Assembly (NCBI GenBank): GCA_964610575.1
Contig: CAZSYX010000008.1
Location: 12,501 to 76,500, forward strand
Length of the DNA stretch: 64,000 nt
Reading direction: 5' to 3'
DNA from: JADJWR01 sp964610575
GTDB lineage: Bacteria; Pseudomonadota; Gammaproteobacteria; Burkholderiales; Burkholderiaceae_F
Shown here: positions 62,375-64,000 of the stretch, one piece after another
Layout: each line of letters opens with the position of its first letter
Position numbering within the stretch: position 1 is the first letter of the stretch
The notes under the pieces: generated by a model
The model's input: only the letters and a program-made list of their open reading frames with translations
Databases searched by the model: none
Told to the model about the DNA's origin: nothing
Made by a program: the position numbers and the translations under genes

Positions 62375-63388
62375 CTAGCCATCCGCGTCGCGCCAGGTCG
62401 CCTGCACTTCCGCCAGCATCTCGGCGGCGCGTCCTTCGTAGCGCGGCGAAAAGTGGAACGGCACCACCGCCTTGGCGCCGAGCCGCCGAGCGATGCTGCC
62501 TGCCTGCGCGGCGGTCAGATGGTTCTTGCGCTCGGCGTGATCGGTCTCGCCGGCCATGAACACGCTTTCGATGAACAGGATGTCGACGCCGGCGAGCAGC
62601 CCGTCGAGCGCGCGCAGGTTTTCCTCGGTGTAGCGGATGTCGGTTACGTAGCCGACACGGCGGCCGGGCACCATTTCGAGCGTGCCGCGCAGTTCACCGA
62701 GGGCGCGGGTGCCGCTGTGCGCGCCGCTGCGGTCGTGCCATTGCACTTCGATCGCAGTTTCATCCGGGGCGCCGGCGATCACCGCTCGCTTCACGGCACG
62801 CAGCCACGGACCGGTCGGCAACCCCAGTTCGGCGAGCCGGTTCTTCCACACGTTGACGTGCACCGACTCCTCCAGCGCGAACGCCAGGCAGGGGATGTCG
62901 TGGTCGAGGAACGCGGCGCGCACGCGGAAGCGGTCCTCGGCCAGCACGACGTCGCCCTGCCGCGGCCATGCCTCGTCCGTTTCGCGCGCGAAGCGGTGCA
63001 GGCTGGAGAACCGCGCGCGGCGGCCGCTGCCGTCGGGCGCGAGTTCGTGCGCCTCGATCGTCAGCGCCACCTCGTAGCGGTGCACCACGTTCCACGTGTA
63101 GGCGGCGAGCTTGTGCCCGACCTGGGCGATGAAGCCCGGCCCGCCGTACATCGCCACCCGCTCCTTGCGGCCGAGGACGACGCGCAGCCAGTGGTCGAAG
63201 CCGACGAAGTGGTCGATGTGGGCGTGGCTGACGAAGACGTCCGAGATGCGCAGCAGCTTGCGCGGCACCAGGTCCGACACGTCGCCGAGGTCGAACAGCA
63301 GCGCGCGGCGCTCGTCGCGGAAATCCGCGTACAGGCCCGGGTCGCCGAAGGCGTCGTTGACCAGGGCGGGTTCGAACAGCGGGCGCAT
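62375..63388 (-). CDS. Metallo-beta-lactamase-fold hydrolase (RNase Z-like)
   Basis: A 337-residue MBL-fold protein. The metal motif is SHAHIDHFVGF (HxHxDH); an additional histidine is in FLDHDIP, and the last in VVPFHFSPRY. This layout resembles the tRNase Z/arylsulfatase-like branch. The RNase Z exosite arm is not apparent. The substrate is unknown. The start at 63388 gives MRPLFEPALVNDAFGDP. It is convergent with pckA and divergent from soxX. Confidence 0.85.
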   Translation of the reverse strand: MRPLFEPALVNDAFGDPGLYADFRDERRALLFDLGDVSDLVPRKLLRISDVFVSHAHIDHFVGFDHWLRVVLGRKERVAMYGGPGFIAQVGHKLAAYTWNVVHRYEVALTIEAHELAPDGSGRRARFSSLHRFARETDEAWPRQGDVVLAEDRFRVRAAFLDHDIPCLAFALEESVHVNVWKNRLAELGLPTGPWLRAVKRAVIAGAPDETAIEVQWHDRSGAHSGTRALGELRGTLEMVPGRRVGYVTDIRYTEENLRALDGLLAGVDILFIESVFMAGETDHAERKNHLTAAQAGSIARRLGAKAVVPFHFSPRYEGRAAEMLAEVQATWRDADG

Positions 63389-63587
63389 GATCGAAATGCT
63401 GCCGGGTGTGCTCAGGTCAATGTAGCCGCCCTTCGCCGTTGGGGGCTGACGCCGGGCAATGCGGCGCCGTCGCGACGCCGGGCCTTGAGTTGCGCCAACA
63501 CCGCGGGGGCGCAGATTTGCCAGACTGCAGCCGTGTGGCGGTCCGCTCGACCGCCGGCAGTCTCGATCGACCTCACGGGGCCCGCCC

Positions 63588-64000
63588 ATGAAACCGACAC
63601 TCTGCCTTGCCCTGCTCATTGCCGCTGCCGGCTCCGCCGTGGCGCAGGTGGCGTCCTATAAGGTCGTCGGCGACGGCATCCCGCAATCGCTCACCGGCAA
63701 GCCGGGCAACGCGGCAAGCGGTCGCGCACTGCTCATCAAGCGCGAATCGGCCAACTGCCTGCAGTGCCACGCGGTGAAGAAGGACAAGGACCTCGCATCG
63801 GGCGGCAACAAGGGCCCGGCCCTCGACGGCGTGGGCGCGGCGCTGACCCCGGCGCAGCTGCGGCTGAGCGTGGTCGACTATTCGCGCGTCACCGGCGGCA
63901 CGCCGATGCCGAGCTTTCACAAGGCGCCCGCCGGCGGCGACAAGCCGGTGCTGTCGGCCGAGCAGATCGAGGACGTGGTCGCCTACCTGTCGACGCTGAA
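63588..64000 (+). CDS. soxX: SoxX-type cytochrome c, cut by window end
   Basis: The first 137 residues of a protein that runs past the window. A signal peptide (MKPTLCLALLIAAAGSAVAQ) is followed by a mono-heme site CLQCH. The surrounding order (LTGKPGNAASGRALLIKRESANCLQCH, GPALDGVG, RLSVVDYSRVTGGTPMPSFH) is that of SoxX, with methionine in TPMPS as the likely sixth ligand. SoxX pairs with SoxA to attach thiosulfate to the SoxYZ carrier in the periplasm. The rest of a sox cluster probably lies beyond. Confidence 0.9.
   Translation, partial: MKPTLCLALLIAAAGSAVAQVASYKVVGDGIPQSLTGKPGNAASGRALLIKRESANCLQCHAVKKDKDLASGGNKGPALDGVGAALTPAQLRLSVVDYSRVTGGTPMPSFHKAPAGGDKPVLSAEQIEDVVAYLSTL

Noticed and set aside
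1..64000. tRNA, rRNA, CRISPR, insertion sequence or prophage
   Set aside because: No cloverleaf-like gene, repeat-spacer pattern, transposase or phage structural gene was found on reading; a dedicated scan would be needed to exclude short RNAs.

Overview
The window is about 68% GC and almost fully coding. Gene content points to a free-living, respiring betaproteobacterium, most like Burkholderiales: folE followed by a BLUF sensor, a QseB/QseC-type two-component pair, GshA of the proteobacterial type, a Liv-type ABC operon, a SoxX cytochrome and a wax-ester synthase/DGAT. This is inference from protein families; no rRNA or species marker is present. I saw no tRNA, rRNA, insertion sequence, CRISPR array or prophage.

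Layout. 1-5.8 kb: end of an M17 aminopeptidase, dadA, folE-BLUF, a PLP dehydratase, a Rieske oxygenase and a leader-bearing Pcm. 5.9-15 kb is the most interesting block. It holds a methyltransferase and a QseBC/PmrAB-like two-component system, then a five-gene overlapping operon on the minus strand: thermostable-hemolysin-family protein, acyl-adenylate ligase, heme-oxygenase-like diiron protein, SDR and an exported TPR protein. A divergent LTA-synthase/sulfatase-family membrane enzyme shares its promoter region, which carries two copies of TTAAG-N5-CTTAAT. 15-19 kb: nitronate monooxygenase/aldo-keto reductase/GNAT/CWC operon and a mandelate-racemase-like enzyme. 19-25.7 kb: acyltransferase, prfC, two lipoproteins (one frameshifted), a lone HicA-like protein, dinB and a CBS-domain gene behind a perfect FNR/Anr site. 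25.9-40.3 kb: MFS transporter, gshA, a MESH1-like alarmone hydrolase, lipid genes (WS/DGAT, desaturase), a PQQ-type dehydrogenase with its cytochrome, and an alpha/beta hydrolase. 40.6-46.7 kb: amidohydrolase plus a complete branched-chain-type ABC transporter and a GIY-YIG-like protein in one tight operon. 46.9-58.9 kb: two small basic proteins with related leaders, MFS, GGDEF-EAL, PhoX, Nudix, an exported methyltransferase, an FGGY kinase, a CapA-like enzyme and a prim-pol. 59-64 kb: aminotransferase-pckA operon, a metallo-beta-lactamase-fold hydrolase, and soxX cut by the window end.

How it works together. The transport operon and DadA suggest amino-acid or amide use. The aminotransferase plus ATP-dependent PEP carboxykinase turn aspartate carbon into PEP. 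GshA, Dps-free redox genes, the FNR site and the SoxX/PQQ cytochromes point to switching between oxygen levels and electron donors. The strongest candidate for an undescribed system is the 8.5-15 kb block: a small biosynthetic operon of unknown product, paired with an envelope-modifying enzyme, apparently under a PmrA/QseB-type regulator whose genes lie next to it.
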